Shown one piece after another: positions 10,918 to 25,004 of a stretch of 64,000 bases of DNA. Both the position numbers and the translations under genes were made by a program. A model generated the notes under the pieces. The model searched no databases. It saw nothing but the letters and a program-made list of their open reading frames with translations, and was not told where the DNA came from. The stretch comes from Marthasterias glacialis. Taxonomy: Eukaryota; Echinodermata; Asteroidea; Forcipulatida; Asteriidae. The stretch covers positions 18,123,838 through 18,187,837 of the forward strand of contig OU452231.1 of assembly GCA_911728455.2 (NCBI GenBank), given 5' to 3'. Each line of letters begins with the position of its first letter. Position 1 is the first letter of the stretch.

Positions 10918-12088
10918 GTGTGAATTATTATTATTTTGTTTCAAGGAGGGGGGAGAGGCAATTTGCCATTGCATGGCCACTGATGAGCCGAGTTCATTTT
11001 TGGTTTCTTCCTTTTCCAGTCGTTTTTTATTCGTCGCTAGGCGACGCAATGTAGTGATGGTCGGGTTGTCAGCCTTGATGAAGGGTTGATTTTGTTGCAG
11101 GGTGATGTGGGAAGTCTGGCGTAAAACGTTGACGATGGCAGATTGTAGTGGTTGGGTTCGGATGGGGTTATGGGAAAACAAGAGCATCCTCGTGTCGTTA
11201 TGTGTGGCTACTCTTTTTGTCAACACTTTGTTGTAAATATATATTTATTACCATTTATGTGTAATAACTGGGAGTTAAAAGGGCATTGTTCTAATAAACA
11301 ATTATCTTCTTGATTGCAATATAGGTAGCCTATTGAGTATTACCATGGACGGTGGGTCACAATTTGCTGTGTTGTGTGCTATGTTGCTGGCCAGGGGGTA
11401 AATACAATTCACACCCCCAAATAAGAAAATACTGGTAGACAAATAAAAATATTGGCACTCACAAGTGTCTGGATAGGTTACGAAAGATCGATTGAATCTC
11501 AAGAGGAATGCTAAAGGACATGAGGGTTATACTCAAACACGCCCCAAAAGAAATGCTGAATGGAAGAGGAAAACAGTGGTTCTTCATCAGTGAACCTCAC
11601 TATAACGGATTGTCCAAAATCGCGACTATTTCAAAATTTACAAAACAAACACGCTCAGCAAATTTTAAAAGCAGTGGTGAAAGATCAATCCCAACGCTCA
11701 TCAAAAGATAGTTGCCAGCTGCTACGAATGTAAACCTGCAGTATTTGTAGACCGTTTCTCAACAATTTTCTCACGACTTACAGTCTCCAGCGAGTTCCAC
11801 AGACTGTGTGACATTGATTTAAATGATACGAAACCGGCAGACTCGAAGAGCCCACTCCCGTCTTCCATCATTTCGATGGCGTCCCAAACAATCAAATAAA
11901 TGCCTTGTGAATATAGTCAGGCACCACAGCCCTTACTACCGTACTGTGTGGCCATTTTGTATATTATTCACACTTGTTTGAATGATTGCATCTAGTTTTA
12001 ATATAGTAAGGTTTGCGGTAACACCATGTACTTAACATCTCTTTGAGTTGTGTTGGTTGTGAAAAGAACACCGATGAAAAAATAACAG

Positions 12089-12125
12089 CTCGACGTTTCG
12101 GCAGTACGCTCTGATCGTCTTCAGG
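12089..12125 (-). mobile_element. Penelope-like / hammerhead-ribozyme signature (remnant)
   Basis: Read on the minus strand, this has CCTGAAGACGATCAG followed by CTGCCGAAACGTCGAG. It matches the conserved CTGANGA ... GAAAC core arrangement found in hammerhead motifs of Penelope-like retroelements and retrozymes. The intervening stem II is weak in this copy. No reverse transcriptase frame is visible nearby, so at most it is a fragment. Confidence 0.35.
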
Positions 12126-14319
12126 AGAAAGCTGGATTCTAATATTGCAGGCTGTATTGTAGTGTTTCATTGTCGTAAAGCTGCCAATCAATGTCACTTC
12201 CAGTATTGACATGGTGTAATATTGACATGGAATGATATTTCAGAGCTTAACAGACTGTATAGGGCATGGTATTAATGTGCATGTATTAGGCCGATGTAAA
12301 TTTTTTACTAGTGTTCAGCCATTTTGTTTTATATTCATGATACAACCCATCATTGTCTGTCAACGCAGTGTTGTCATGATTGAGTTTGTTACCCTCATGC
12401 AAAATGCACTCCACCATGTAAAGCCAAAAGCAAAATGCAGTTTGATACTAATAGGCCTGGATGTCTTTTGTTGTTGTTTTTTTACCGAAATGCGGCAATT
12501 TTGTTTTTCATCAATGCAAATTGCAAGTACCATTGTCACATCTGAAGCAAAATAGTCTATTTTGTAAGGCGTTCTGAATCATGCAAGAGCCTTCAAGCAG
12601 GCTGTCATTACCAGAGAGCCATTTTGCAATCACCCAGGCATGACCATTGTGAGGCTTGGGGCAAATATAGCCTCGTCTCTGTTTGTATTGTACGACAACC
12701 AACACTCAAAGTCGTGACTGAGAATGTGCGGGAAACCCATCAAAGATTACAACGGCGAGATGTAGCCCTATGTTCCCCGAGCACATTCTGCATAGCAACT
12801 ATAATACGGTTATACATTAACCCTTTCTTCATCCTCCTTCTCGGAACTATACAGACAACGTGTAAATTCAATCAATTTGGAATGTTAAGGTGAATAAACG
12901 GAGCCAGCTCGGGCGAAACTGCAGCTGAGTAACCAAGCAAGACGGTGATGAAAGCTCAAAAGAAAATGAGATGTTTTCCGCGTAAGACGATTTCTCCTCA
13001 TCTATAGTTTCAGATTTTTCCCCCCGGCCTTAGAAAAAGACGAGCTTCCTGCCACCGGCATTTTAAGACAATTATTAGGCCCACACGTAAAATAAGAATG
13101 ATTTGGATTCGATGACCGTTCGGCACATGCTCTTTGCCGTCTTTAAGAGAATCTGTAAAACAACCATTGAACATTGACATAATTGAGATTTTTTATTTAA
13201 AATGCCAATTGAAAGCTAGGCATATTCAATAATTAGATGTGACAGCGGAACTAAGTTGCGACAATGGAGCGATAAGATTCATCAAGCCTGTAAGCAAACA
13301 TTTTCTGCTTACGGAGTAGTTTAACCCTTGTAACAGTTTCTATTTCATAATCGCTGCTTTCCTTTAAGGAAAGCAACAACTTTTATAGCCGTTCTCGGAA
13401 AGCTGATGAGTGACGCAATAATACAAGCCCATGCATTTTGAACGCGCGCACACAAAGTATATAATTATTGAACAATCTTGGTTGTTTATGAAATACACTT
13501 TTGCTTACGAGAATTGTTCTGCTATTATGAACAAAACAATGTCTTACTAGTAAACAGCTCTTTAAAATTGGCCCCGTTTAAGTCAAAAGACAGTTTGTTC
13601 AGAATTTGTGGCCCCTTTAATTGCGGCACCGCCGTTTGATCTATACTGGCTGCACATTTGTAGGGATGAAAATACACAGTCTCCTGGGTCAATTAAGCTC
13701 CGTTGAATGTCTTATACTTTGTGTCGGTAACCTTTAAATTATACCCGATCATGCAAGGGGACCATTGATGTCTAATTCCCTGCGTGCATAATGGTAATTA
13801 ACACAACCGTTCAGTCATTTGCCCTGTCGATAGAGGAAAAACAAGATGGCTGATGTCGCATACGAACTCTGATTCCTCAAATATATTTCAGTGTTAGCTG
13901 TTTGTTATGACACGTGACTGAAATGTACACAAATCCTATTTATGGCAAAGAAGCATATTACACAGAAATGCATTTTTGCGGCCTACATGTTGCGGGCGTT
14001 TCTTTTAAACAAGCACTCATAAACACACTTGTAAACATACATAAAATAGACCATACCATAATATACAAAGCTATTTATCCTTTAATCTATTGTAGCTAGA
14101 CGTAAACGTTCGTCCAAAATCAAAGGAATTGGCAGTGTGTACATTAACAATTTTATATTGTTAATGAGTTAAGGAGCTGAACAAATTGATGGATTGTTTG
14201 GTTTTCAATTTTCACAATTATCATAAAGCTCCCTTTTTTTTTAGAAAGCGTAGCACTATAATTTAATCATAAATTCTGCCGGTATAGGAGTAAGATGTGG
14301 TATGAGTGAATTGTTAATG

Positions 14320-14650
14320 CTGACAGGTTTGCACATAACTATTTACATGGTATAAAGTTGGTCACGGTGGAAAGCTTCCCTTAAAATGTTCTTGCTTGAA
14401 ATGCTATAGTTTTTCAGAAATGATTAAAACAATTTGTTTTAGATCTCGCGAGACCAAAACTCGATGTTTGAAAACAAGGAAATTACGTACGTACACGATA
14501 AGTTTCGTGTACGTACGATAACTGCCGTGTACGTGCACGATAAGAGATTTTTTTTATTCACATGGCGGTAATATGCTTCCGTATGACTTTGATGACTGAT
14601 TGAGCTTAAACTTTCACAGGTTTGTGATTTCATGTGCATGTTGGGTCACA
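14320..14650 (+). mobile_element. Degenerate MITE, AGCTCAACATTGGTAA family, copy 3
   Basis: The left half matches the copies at 22702-23070 and 45128-45450 through TTTACATGGTATAAAG, a block of AAAGCTTCCCTTAAAAT type and GAGACCAAAACTC. The right half diverges and contains a 13-bp perfect hairpin at 14486-14498 / 14505-14517 (CGTACGTACACGA arms). Termini are not clear. Confidence 0.4.
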
Positions 14651-17600
14651 TAAAGAGGAGATACTGTTTTTTTTTACAATAACCAATGTTGTCCACGTGC
14701 TTTGACGCACCATAACTCTATAGTAAGCCTTTTGGGTATTCGGTAAAATGAGGTTAAGCCTGAACCAGCAGCATCTGGTGCTACAGTATTGCGCCTATCC
14801 CCCGTCAATCAACATTCGGTTCAGAAGTTAATTTGTTTCTTTAGCTGGCGATCCATCTGTGGCTTCGTGATAACTAATTGCAATTCAAAGCAATCCTTTT
14901 GTCACTGTTTTGTCTTATTAGCCATTAAATTTGACTCCGAGATCAATTTCGTGTTTTGCATTCCGACACCTCCGAGTCACCAATTTACGCGCGAAACGAA
15001 ACACCTGAATCAAAAAGGTGAGCATTGATAGCGATAGTCTCCCCTCCAGGCGTTAGATGAAGATCAACGATGGCTTGATACAAAAAGGATACACCGCCAA
15101 AAGAAACTGTCGAAGATAGATAAATTTAAAGCTAAGAAACAATAAGCCCCCAATTTGCAGCAAAGCCAACTAGGTCTACTTATACAGTCTTTGAATCAAG
15201 ATATGCACAGCATTAGGCAGGCTATTAAAATCTCAGACTACAGTGCGGCAATATGGAAAACGTATTGGCCCATCTTTGCCAGTAGGAAAACTTGAAATTT
15301 ATCTATAAAAAAATAATAAATGAAATAACGCAAAGTCATCCTTTGCAACACTTAAGGCCTACTTCAGAAGAAATTTATTGCTTTAAGTAGAAAATAACAA
15401 TGCCCGTACAATATCTGAATATTAAAGGTTAATGTCGACTAAGCGATACCGTTACTTGCACAAAAAACCAACACCCGAGAGATCCAGTTGACTTTCAATG
15501 CTTCGGGGAAAACAAAGCTTATTGCATCAGACGAACGAAGATGGTGATAAAGTAGAAAATTGGATGGGAAAGCGATGAAATTACCGAGTGGAATTACCCG
15601 GATACCCGTAGAACCAGTCATGATGCCCCCTGCAGGATACAATACCATAAGGACATGACACGGCTTGTCTGCACACAAGGACTTCCAATTACTCATCATG
15701 GAAATAGCATAGAGGGCGCTTTGGGCATCATTATCTTATTTGGCTTGAGGTGTCAAACTCAGTCTGCACGTCGTATAGATTGGCGAAGATAAACTAAGAG
15801 TCTTTTCGAAATATCGGCCTCGATCTTGCTCAGGGCTCAGGCTAGCTGCGTCGGCCATTATGATCAGTCATTACGTGCATGCATTATCCTGGTGAAACCA
15901 GTTTCCAATCAGCTAACGGTAAACTTGTTCGAAAAGCAGGAGCTGAATGATTTTTTTTAAACCATCTGACCTACCTTTTAACAAGACATTTTTAATTAAT
16001 AATCTGTTGAAATTTTGGGAGTTGTATTCTTACGTTCCGAAAAATCGCCATTTTAGCTGTATTCGCAGTGTACATGCAGCGTCACCCATTTCCGATCAGT
16101 TCATTGAGCGGCAGTTTCTATCAACTTTTGATACAGATATGATAGTAATGCAAAATGTCTCAAAAATGTAAAAGTATTGTCCACACTCTCACTGGTGGTT
16201 TGTATGGGGCAAATTTGTTAATAACATTATACAGTTTCTTTATTTTCGTACTCTAATAGCCTATACTTTGAAGTGTTAACAATTAATTATTTTTAAATTA
16301 ACTGTAACTGTTTTTACTTATATTATTTTTTTGTTATATATTTGTATTTACTGCGATTTTTTACTATTTGAAAAGCTGGCCGTGTGGATAATTACAACAG
16401 ATGAATTGACAAGGGAAAGGTCCACCATGCATGCAAAAACTGAATCTCGTCTGATGGCCGCACAAAGCGTCGATATGTTTGCGATATGGTGCGTGAATTA
16501 GGGGCGGAGCTTGGGATCTTTGTGATTAAGATTATGTGCGTATTTTCACATCGATCAATGTGTTCTTGTAAAGCGTCGCCATTTTACCCCCTGCATGAAT
16601 GTTTAATGCATTAATATCTTCGTGATTACAGACAGATTGCTTTTTTATGTAGGCCTAATTCAAATGGCATTAATCGCGATTTTGTTTTTATAATTGTTAT
16701 AAATAAAAAACAGTTCGGGTTGTATACACAAAAATGGATATTAGCCCTATATAAATAATAGTTATATATGCAAACAATTGTTATATGTAAATAATGATTG
16801 GCTTATATATAAATAATGATTATATTTAAGAGAATAATGTTCCTCATAACAGTTACCAACCATCCATCCACGCAAGACATATCATTTGCCTTGTCACGAG
16901 CGACAGGTGTATTAATATTAGCTCATTTTTTAAAAATGCCCAATTTGCGACGGTCTCCCTAATTAAGAGAACTTGGCTTGAGATTTTTGTTTGCATAAAA
17001 ATAGTTGTTGAATTTCAGAGATCGTCTGAATATTATATGAGAATCTGACCTTGACGCATCTGCGGGATTATAATATTTTATGATGATTATTATTATTTTG
17101 TTGCTGGTATAGCCGTATGTTGTGTTCATACATGATGTAAGGCATTCCTGAAAAACTCAGCGTCTGATTGTAATGTAACACTTGTTTTTGTCTGTGATGT
17201 TCGCTAGTCTGACTGGACGGTGCATCTCTCAAGCTTGTCTACTCAATCACGTATTCTCTTGACTTAATTAATTAATTAGTTTATTTATTTACTTATTTAT
17301 TTCTGATCTTATAGGGTAATCCGTTTATTAACCCGTCTCCCGCGTGGCCCAGAGCATGAAATCACAAGGAAAATGAAAACATAGATTCAAAATCATCGAT
17401 AAAAAGCTACACATGCTACAAAAACACACATGTTACAGTAGACCAATGCTGTTTTAAATCACAGTCATATCACGTCAGTTAAAAACAATAGTCAATAAGC
17501 AATCAGTAAAATCAGTAAAATGATTTTAAAAACAAATAAATGCATTTACGATATCGCAATCAATTGTCAAACTACGGACTATTTCTAAGATACCACAATC

Positions 17601-19599
17601 TTTGTCATGTTCCCTTGGAGATTAATCCCCCTCACGATTACCAATTCCAATTCTACCAAAACGAGGCCAAACTGCTAATACCTCCAAGCCTCGTTGTGGT
17701 TACACTGTTTTCAATAAGCAAACCACGAATCAAGATTACTGCGTACTTTAAATGTCATCGGCCAGTATAAAAATAATTAGCCAATTAATTCCTGCTTCAA
17801 ATTTAAATCACTTGAGCCCATACGGCCCTGATATTTAAAAACCAATTTCCAGCAACTAAGGAGACCTAATTTTGTTGTAATTGCCAATATTCCGATTTCA
17901 CATTAATTTGTATTGAGCAATCATCATATTGAGTGAATCATTAAAGCTTTCTGGATCTATGTTCTCTGTATACATTAATAGCTGGATTTGTCTTGCCCAG
18001 ACTGAAGAAATGCTGACCCCCTTGAACTATTCGGTTCCGTTAAAATTCTTAAGCAAACGACTGTTTGCCACTTTGCCTCGTCGAGATACGATGTTTGCAT
18101 TAACGTGGAGTGTTATAGGTTTACCATATAGTTCTTGTGAATGGGGGGGGGGCTGTATCAAGCCCCCCCCCCCCCTAATTGGGCCTCCCCCATTCCTCAG
18201 GGCAAGAGGAGCATTGTCATTTAGGCTGGCTCAGTGGTTTCTTTCCAGCCTTTCACTTCCATGAATTAACCCCGCTTTGGACTTGAGCCTTGCATGTGGC
18301 TTGGGTTTTCAGTCCCTACCTGACTGTGTGGGTTTCCCATATGATTGGGGGTTTTCTTCCCACATTTAAGACTGATATTTTTCCATAGTCTTCTCTTACA
18401 TCTTCAGGCCTATGGGTCACAGAGCTAGTCGGCTTTGAAGATTCCTGGGTTTCACTACTCCTACGGGATGATAACTCTCATTCGGCACTGTGGTTTTTCT
18501 TTGGTGGAAATGTTTTTCTTTTTTAAGAACGTCATATTGGTCTTTAACTAGACCTTTCTATTGTTGATAAACAAACAGCGCTGGTTGGCATGGACGGCAA
18601 AATGTAGCAAAACATTCAAGTCTCGCTGACAGACGTTGTGACCAAATTCAAACTTTTTTTTCAAACTTTCTATTTACAGAAAAAACATGCCATTATTGGT
18701 TATTTGTTTCCAACAAATTCTAAACAGTTTTTGAGCATTTTACAAACTGTGATTATCTGTTTTTGCTTTGCATTGATGGCTCCCCGTAGTTTTTCCATCT
18801 TGGTTGGCCAAAAACTCGGGCTGTGACGTTGCAAAAGAAAGGTCTATACCTATGTTTTCTTTAAATGTGGTTATGGGATAATGGTGACGATTCGCTCCAC
18901 CTCACATTCCTCAAAAGATGAGTGTCCTCGGCACTCCCATTTCCCTGAACAAACCTCGTAAATTATTCAATCCTCTCGAGGTATGACTATTACACAGGGA
19001 TGTTCTCTAGTCATCAAAATCCCTTATGTCATAAGATGTGGCACATATGGCAGGAGCAGCTCACTTCTCGCCACTACAGTGTAAAAAAGCAATTTGAGGG
19101 CCACATTACGTCCTTGTCATAGAACCACTCGATATGGTTTGGGGAATGTGTCCCCACAGGCTGCAAACATGCATTGCTAACTTCGCCATTTCCCGCGAGA
19201 CCGGTTTCTTTGCGTTACAATCCCCCTGAACATGCTGCAAATATTCTAACTATTAAAGGGATCTAATATTATTTAACAACGAATGGTGCAATATTAAACG
19301 AAAAGTACAAATAAGAAAGGCACAATATGAATTATGGAAGGTTATACTCGTTCTTAAAATCGAATTACGAAGTCAGAACGACGACTCTACGGTGCCTGGG
19401 AAGTGACATTTAAGACGGTGTTTATTGGCTAGGCCAAAGAGAATTGTTTGTGATTAAACAAATATAAATAAGAAATAAGTAAACGCTTTTTATGGTTCTT
19501 CCCGGGCACCGAACTAAGCTAATACAAGTTATTTTCATATTTTGATATACATTTATTGCGGACATTTCCCCATAAGATACCGATCACTGCTTTGATTAC

Positions 19600-19906
19600 G
19601 TGATGAAATTACGCGACAGCAGCAGCAGCAAAAAAACACCAGCAGCTAAAGTAACAGCAGAAACTGCAACAACAAACACAACAAACAACAACAACGACGA
19701 CGACTGCAACAACACAACAACAGCAGCAACATCAACAACAACAACAAAAACATCAATTACGCGACAGCAGCAGCAGCAAAAACAGCAGCAGCAACAGCAA
19801 CAGCAACAAACACAACAAACAACGACGACGACAACTACAACAACAGCAGCAGCAGCAACAACAAATAACAAACAACAGCAACAACAACACAACAACAACA
19901 ACAACA

Positions 19907-19983
<77 letters not shown>

Positions 19984-20045
19984 GCAGCAGCAGCAGCAGC
20001 AACATCAGCAACAACAAAAACATCAATAACCTTAACAAAAACAAT
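19600..20045 (+). repeat. CAA/CAG-rich microsatellite block
   Basis: About 450 bases of CAA, CAG and CGA trinucleotides on the + strand (GTT/CTG on the other), with a pure CAA/ACA core near 19912-19980. It produces long low-complexity open frames of poly-Thr/Gln on + and poly-Val/Leu/Cys on -, none of which shows real protein features. It contains a repeated AATTACGCGACAGCAGCAGC segment (19609 and 19755), so part of it was duplicated. Confidence 0.85.
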
Positions 20046-22701
20046 CACACAAAGTGCGTAATATTTTTCTTTATCGCCTGTTTTATTTCATTAATAAATT
20101 TCTTAGTCGTTGAATACTACATAAAATAGCGCATATAACAATATTTCTACGATTTCTTTCATGACAGGACTCAAATAAAATGTGTAGAAAATATTGATTC
20201 ATGTGACATTAGTCGCCGTAAATTCCCACATAATCCTACCCGCTTCTTTTTTGAAAAGTACCGTTGACAATATTTCTCGTTCCCAAGACGAGCGCTACAT
20301 GGAACATGCAGAATGCTTCTAAGATTGTGCTGGCTTATACAAAATCTAAGTTCATATCAAATATTTATAGCCCCATCTAACAAAGATGTATCTGCAAAAA
20401 GCTCTGAGCTGTCATATTTTTTCCACAGAGTGATGTTTCCATTAGAAAGGATTACGCACATTATCTCTGGAACGCATGTCGGTTTTATGGCGGCTCAATA
20501 CTGCCGTTAGTGCTTTTGAAATCGGACTTCACCACCGCGAGCATTGTACCTTGTAAAAATGTCTTTGGGCTGAGAGGCTGAAAGGATTTTCTTTCTAAAA
20601 CGATTGCGAAAGCAAGGGCGTTGAAATATTGATGAAAAGGGTGAACGAGGAGCAAGAAACTGTCGCGTCTGGGCCCGATTAAGGGATCCGGAAGCTGTGT
20701 TATATATTGATATGCACGCATCTATTCATTCAATTGGTTTTCTGCTTTGTTTACCGGTGTGTAACGATTGGCAGAATACTTACGTGTCAGCAGGAAAATA
20801 CAACGCGCAAAACGTTCGGCTTCCGAAGTGTTGTCGGATGATTGTCGTATGATTCCTGTCTTGTAAACACAGATTCTCATTAACTCAAAATAGGAGCCAG
20901 ACTTTTTCTCCTTAAAGCCTCGTTTTGGTCACATTGATTTGTATGAGGAAGGTGGGGGACATGGTAGACATTAGTGGATCGAGACCTGATCTCAAAAGGA
21001 GCAAATCCCGAGGTGGGATTTCACTTTCACCATATGGGTTTGTGTTGTAACGTCACATTTTGTGACATCATCAGGCGACAGCAGATCATAATTATCCATT
21101 GTTTTAATTCTGAGCATGCGTACTGCCTCCTAGCGGCCTCCAAAGTCTCCCATTAAAGATTGACTCATTACCTAAATCCATCTTAGACAACCAGTATGTT
21201 GTTCAACCAGTCGCAAGACCTCTGATAAACCTGAGATATCAAGCCAAATGGTCTAAGTTAGGTCAGTCGAACAGGCAATCTCGTTAATTATGTTACACAC
21301 TCGTCCTGAGCCGTCCGGAGTGCAACTCGGTCTTGTATCGGCTAATTCGGGAGTCAGCGCACGGCCCGTGTCAATTAGCCCTTATGAGATAATGGTGGAC
21401 ACATTAAAAGTGCACTATTTGGTAAATCTGTCTGTTATATATACACCCAAATTAAACAATACACTCAGTGTCTGCCATATCTCAAAAAGGCTAATGGGTT
21501 TTGACAGGGCCAAGTACAGTATTTTTGCTCAGATCGTAGGGCAAGGGCTTTGCTTTGTCGTAGTAGACCTTAATTTGATCATGGAGCAGCAAATCAAGCA
21601 AGCCTAAGCCGTGTCCGAATTAATGGCTTCGGCAGTGGCTATGTACGGAACTCTCTAAAGTTCTTCAAAGTTGTCGTTACAGCCAACGGCCATAGCCGTA
21701 GCCGTTGTCGCTTGGTTCGGACTTGGCACGAGACTCGGAGGGTAAAATAGTCCGAACATATTTGTTGTAACGAGAATACATTTTTTGTACTGATTATTGT
21801 TGCTATTGCACACTAAAAGTACGCGACAAAAGATGGCGTTGGCGTGATAGGTCGACATCGCTCCATGAAGGGTGGAGGTTTAGGGTGTTGTATTTATACG
21901 CTTAATGGCAGTAAAATGCTTGAGGATCTCTTACCACGAATAGACAACACCTCGCTTCTTTGTTTCACAGCTTGCAAAATGAGTCACTATAGTGTTACCC
22001 AGTTATCCGGATGCTGGATCCGGATCCGGATACCTGTCGTATTATCCACAATAACCCCACCACCTGTCTCTCCCAAAATGACACTCGTCCCAAACCATCG
22101 TCAAATCGAAGACGCTTCATCTGGTTATTGTTTTAACAGAAAAATATGAAATCAGAACTGCCAGACATTCTTCATTAACAGGCAGCGTGCCAATTTTATC
22201 AAATCTCCCCCTACTTGGGTCGGGTTACATTTTATATCCACTCAAACGGGGCACGCCTCCGTCCACCTACGTGCAATTCGACGGCATCAAATTCGTGCTC
22301 TTCTCGTGGACGCCACTGGCAGATTTTCAAATAAACCATAGTTACTTTTCGCGCACGTGCTGACGTGCTCATCTGGAAACGTTCGATTGTATCTTTTGTG
22401 TTTTTTTTTTAACACTGCCCATTGGAACCCAATGGCCAAGAAGATATGAAGAAGACACCCAGTTTTCTAATTACATTAACGCTCCAGTAATTTTTTCTTA
22501 GAGCAGTCATCTTGAAATTGTTTTTATTGTCGTTGTTGAGAACACAACCCGAAGTGCTGATGTAATAAAACGAACCCAGGTACAATGTATATTTTCCGTG
22601 GCATTATAATTATGCATTGTCTATTATTTACGCAGTTATCGTAAACAGTTTGTGTGAATAGTTTCTAAATATTTGGAATTATACAAAAAAAAAAAGACTT
22701 T

Positions 22702-23070
22702 AAAGCCCAAGCTCAACATTGGTAAGAAAGAAAAACATAAATGTTCACATATTTACATATGCCTTACATGGTATAAAGATAATGATGATATAAAGCTTTC
22801 CTTGAAATATTTCTGTCTGCAGTGTAATCGTTTTTGAATAATAAAAAATGAAACAAGATCCCCAAAATAAGTTGGCGTCTCATCAGACCAAAACTCTGCC
22901 TAAGATACATGCGTACACTAAATGCTGAATGCATTTTAACCGTTTTCTCGCCAATGAAACAACGAAATGAATGGTAATTTTCACGGGTTGGTTTTATTAC
23001 TTTAAGATCTTGATTGGTGCAAAGAATGGAAACATTGACAGACACTTTACCAGTGCTGACCAGGGGCTTT
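22702..23070 (+). mobile_element. MITE, AGCTCAACATTGGTAA family, copy 1
   Basis: The left end AAGCCCAAGCTCAACATTGG and the right end (read in reverse) AAGCCCCTGGTCAGCACTGG are terminal inverted repeats followed by TAA. A TA dinucleotide abuts each end, which suits a Tc1/mariner-type target duplication. The interior matches 45128-45450 and part of 14320-14650. It is noncoding. Confidence 0.65.
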
Positions 23071-23730
23071 ACGTGCCGTAGATAGGAATCCCGTGTCAAT
23101 ATTTACTCACAATCTACTGAGTGATAGTTATGCTCGCAGGGTACCATTGGAAACCATTCTAAATGGGTGGATACCCTGGGCAGTGACACTCATACCCATG
23201 GTAAAGAAATGTGATAAATAAATAAATAAATAAATAAAAATCGACCCTGCATAAACCACCATCTATTTGTCCACCCTCCCCCCCCCCCCCCGCAGGACCC
23301 GGAACGCATTGCATGCGTATACACAGCTTTTCATACACCGCGCACAGATCCTGGTCATTTGATTGATGGAACACGCGTCACGTGTCAGACTTAATTTTGC
23401 CATGATTTACTGCCGCAGCGTTGGCGCGTCCTTATCGTCAATTTTTGGATGTTGTACATTGCTTAATTCGCAGCATCGTTCCAAAACAGTCGTTCCCGCC
23501 CGTTCCTCCAAATGAGGCAAGGTCTTGTCACGGCGAATAAGGTTGGTGTCTACAATGGATTCGCCCACGTTATTAAGAAGTTTTAAAAAATAATTTGACT
23601 GTGGGGTGGACGAGTTTCCGTATCTATATTGTGTTTATTGTAAAGAAAAAAGTCAAATGACAAGGATCTATGTGTGATAAATAAACATTGAATGCATTTG
23701 TTCGTGCATTGTCGCAGAATATAATCAACC

Positions 23731-23795
23731 GGTGAAATCTGGCTTTTCCATTTCACGAGGCGAACCTCGTGAAATGGAATAGTCCAGATTTTACC
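23731..23795. repeat. 65-nt near-perfect hairpin
   Basis: Inner arms TTCCATTTCACGAGG (23746-23760) and its exact complement (23765-23779) surround a 4-base loop CGAA. Outer arms GGTGAAATCTGG and CCAGATTTTACC extend the stem with one mismatch and a small bulge. The size and shape resemble a small RNA precursor, but a short foldback transposon is equally possible. Confidence 0.55.
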
Positions 23796-25004
23796 TAGTG
23801 ATTTTCAGCGATACCGCACTCACATGCACTCAATATTTGTATGATACTATCGGTGTAGAGAAAACTAAACAGAATTACCCGTTATATACAGTGGTACCCC
23901 TGCAGAAGGGGTTGTGGCGGTTCGAATCCCGACCGAGATGCATGCTTTTTCCCTCGCTGGACTAAAATGTTATCACACAACAGAGAAGCCAAAAAAGGTT
24001 GCCGTTGTGATTTTGAATAACCATTGTTGAACATTTAGTGATTATACGTGATTCTATGTTATGGAAACATCTGGTACATCAACCATTACTCGAGGCAATG
24101 TAAATAATCAGATGTTAGTATTTTTACAGGTGTTTTCATAAAAAAGGCCCATTAATTATGCTAATGAGAATATTTACCTCTAGCAGAGGGGAAAGAACGA
24201 ACTCTTGTAACGGAAATATTGCTGGCCTGGTTTAACAATCAATGCACGTATCGTTATATCGAATACGAAGAAAGATATACGTATCATTTTACTATACTTG
24301 TCCACGAGAAAGGAATGAGATTGTTTTTCCAAAAGCAGAGTTTAGGATTTCAAATTGGTTAAGCATTCGTATTAACTCGTGTTTTGTGAGAAAATGAAAA
24401 ATCTTATGACAATTGTCCTCTATAAATAAAGGTAAAAGCAGGCTACGGTATCAAGGTTACCTGACCCAATGGATCTACTTCGACCAAAAGGACCGAGCTC
24501 ATCTGTTCATATCCGAACCTAAATACGGCGTGCAGCATGGCAGTTTTCTAATAGAAGTACAAGGTTTCATCTCATGTCAAATGAAAATACAAATGAATAC
24601 CGGATGAGATCTGTCCACACAGTTCAATACCGCCATTCAATGATGGATTTTGCGTCCGTGATCTGGGCACAGAAAACGTCGAGGATCATTTTCCAAACGA
24701 ACCCAGGCAGGCGTGTTCAGGCATAATTTTTTTACTCGGTCTGAGCTAACGGTAGACCCGATCTACGGGAAGTGCAAGAATTTAAATCACCACGCACCGT
24801 CAAAAGTACGAGAGGCCTTTCGAGATACGATTTTATTAACCTCGCCGTTATAAAACGAATCAAGGACTTTGTATTCATCTGTTGAAATCCATCGTTCGTT
24901 AAAGTGGATTAAAATACTGCAAGTGCATCGACTCATTATAGACAACCATTCAAAACCATGCAGTGTAATCTATTGCGTTGTTTTTGTTGAACTTGCGTTA
25001 CGCA

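Larger units (their letters stand above)
10918..19595. other. Intronic noncoding stretch
   Basis: No exon is supported. Notable items are a Penelope/hammerhead-like motif at 12089-12125, MITE-like fragments near 13270-13600, a MITE relative at about 14320-14650 and a G8/C13 pair at 18144-18175. The rest is AT-rich single-copy-looking DNA with TA-rich tracts near 16250-16350 and 16740-16820. Confidence 0.5.

Noticed and set aside
10657..11226. 189-codon open frame on the minus strand
   Set aside because: It has no ATG at its start (GTG), no recognisable domain, and overlaps a more coding-like frame on the other strand. It is probably a chance open frame.
14444..14453. TCTCGCGAGA promoter-type palindrome
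   Set aside because: It lies at a variable position of a decayed MITE copy whose relatives read TCTCATCAGA-like and CTCATGTAAGA-like there, so it arose by mutation of the repeat and does not mark a promoter.
19596..20061. Poly-Thr/Gln and poly-Val/Leu open frames of 150 codons
   Set aside because: They are translations of a CAA/CAG microsatellite.
23881..23940. Possible tRNA gene
   Set aside because: It has a good B box (GGTTCGAATCC) but no convincing A box, acceptor stem or cloverleaf; it is at most a SINE head fragment.
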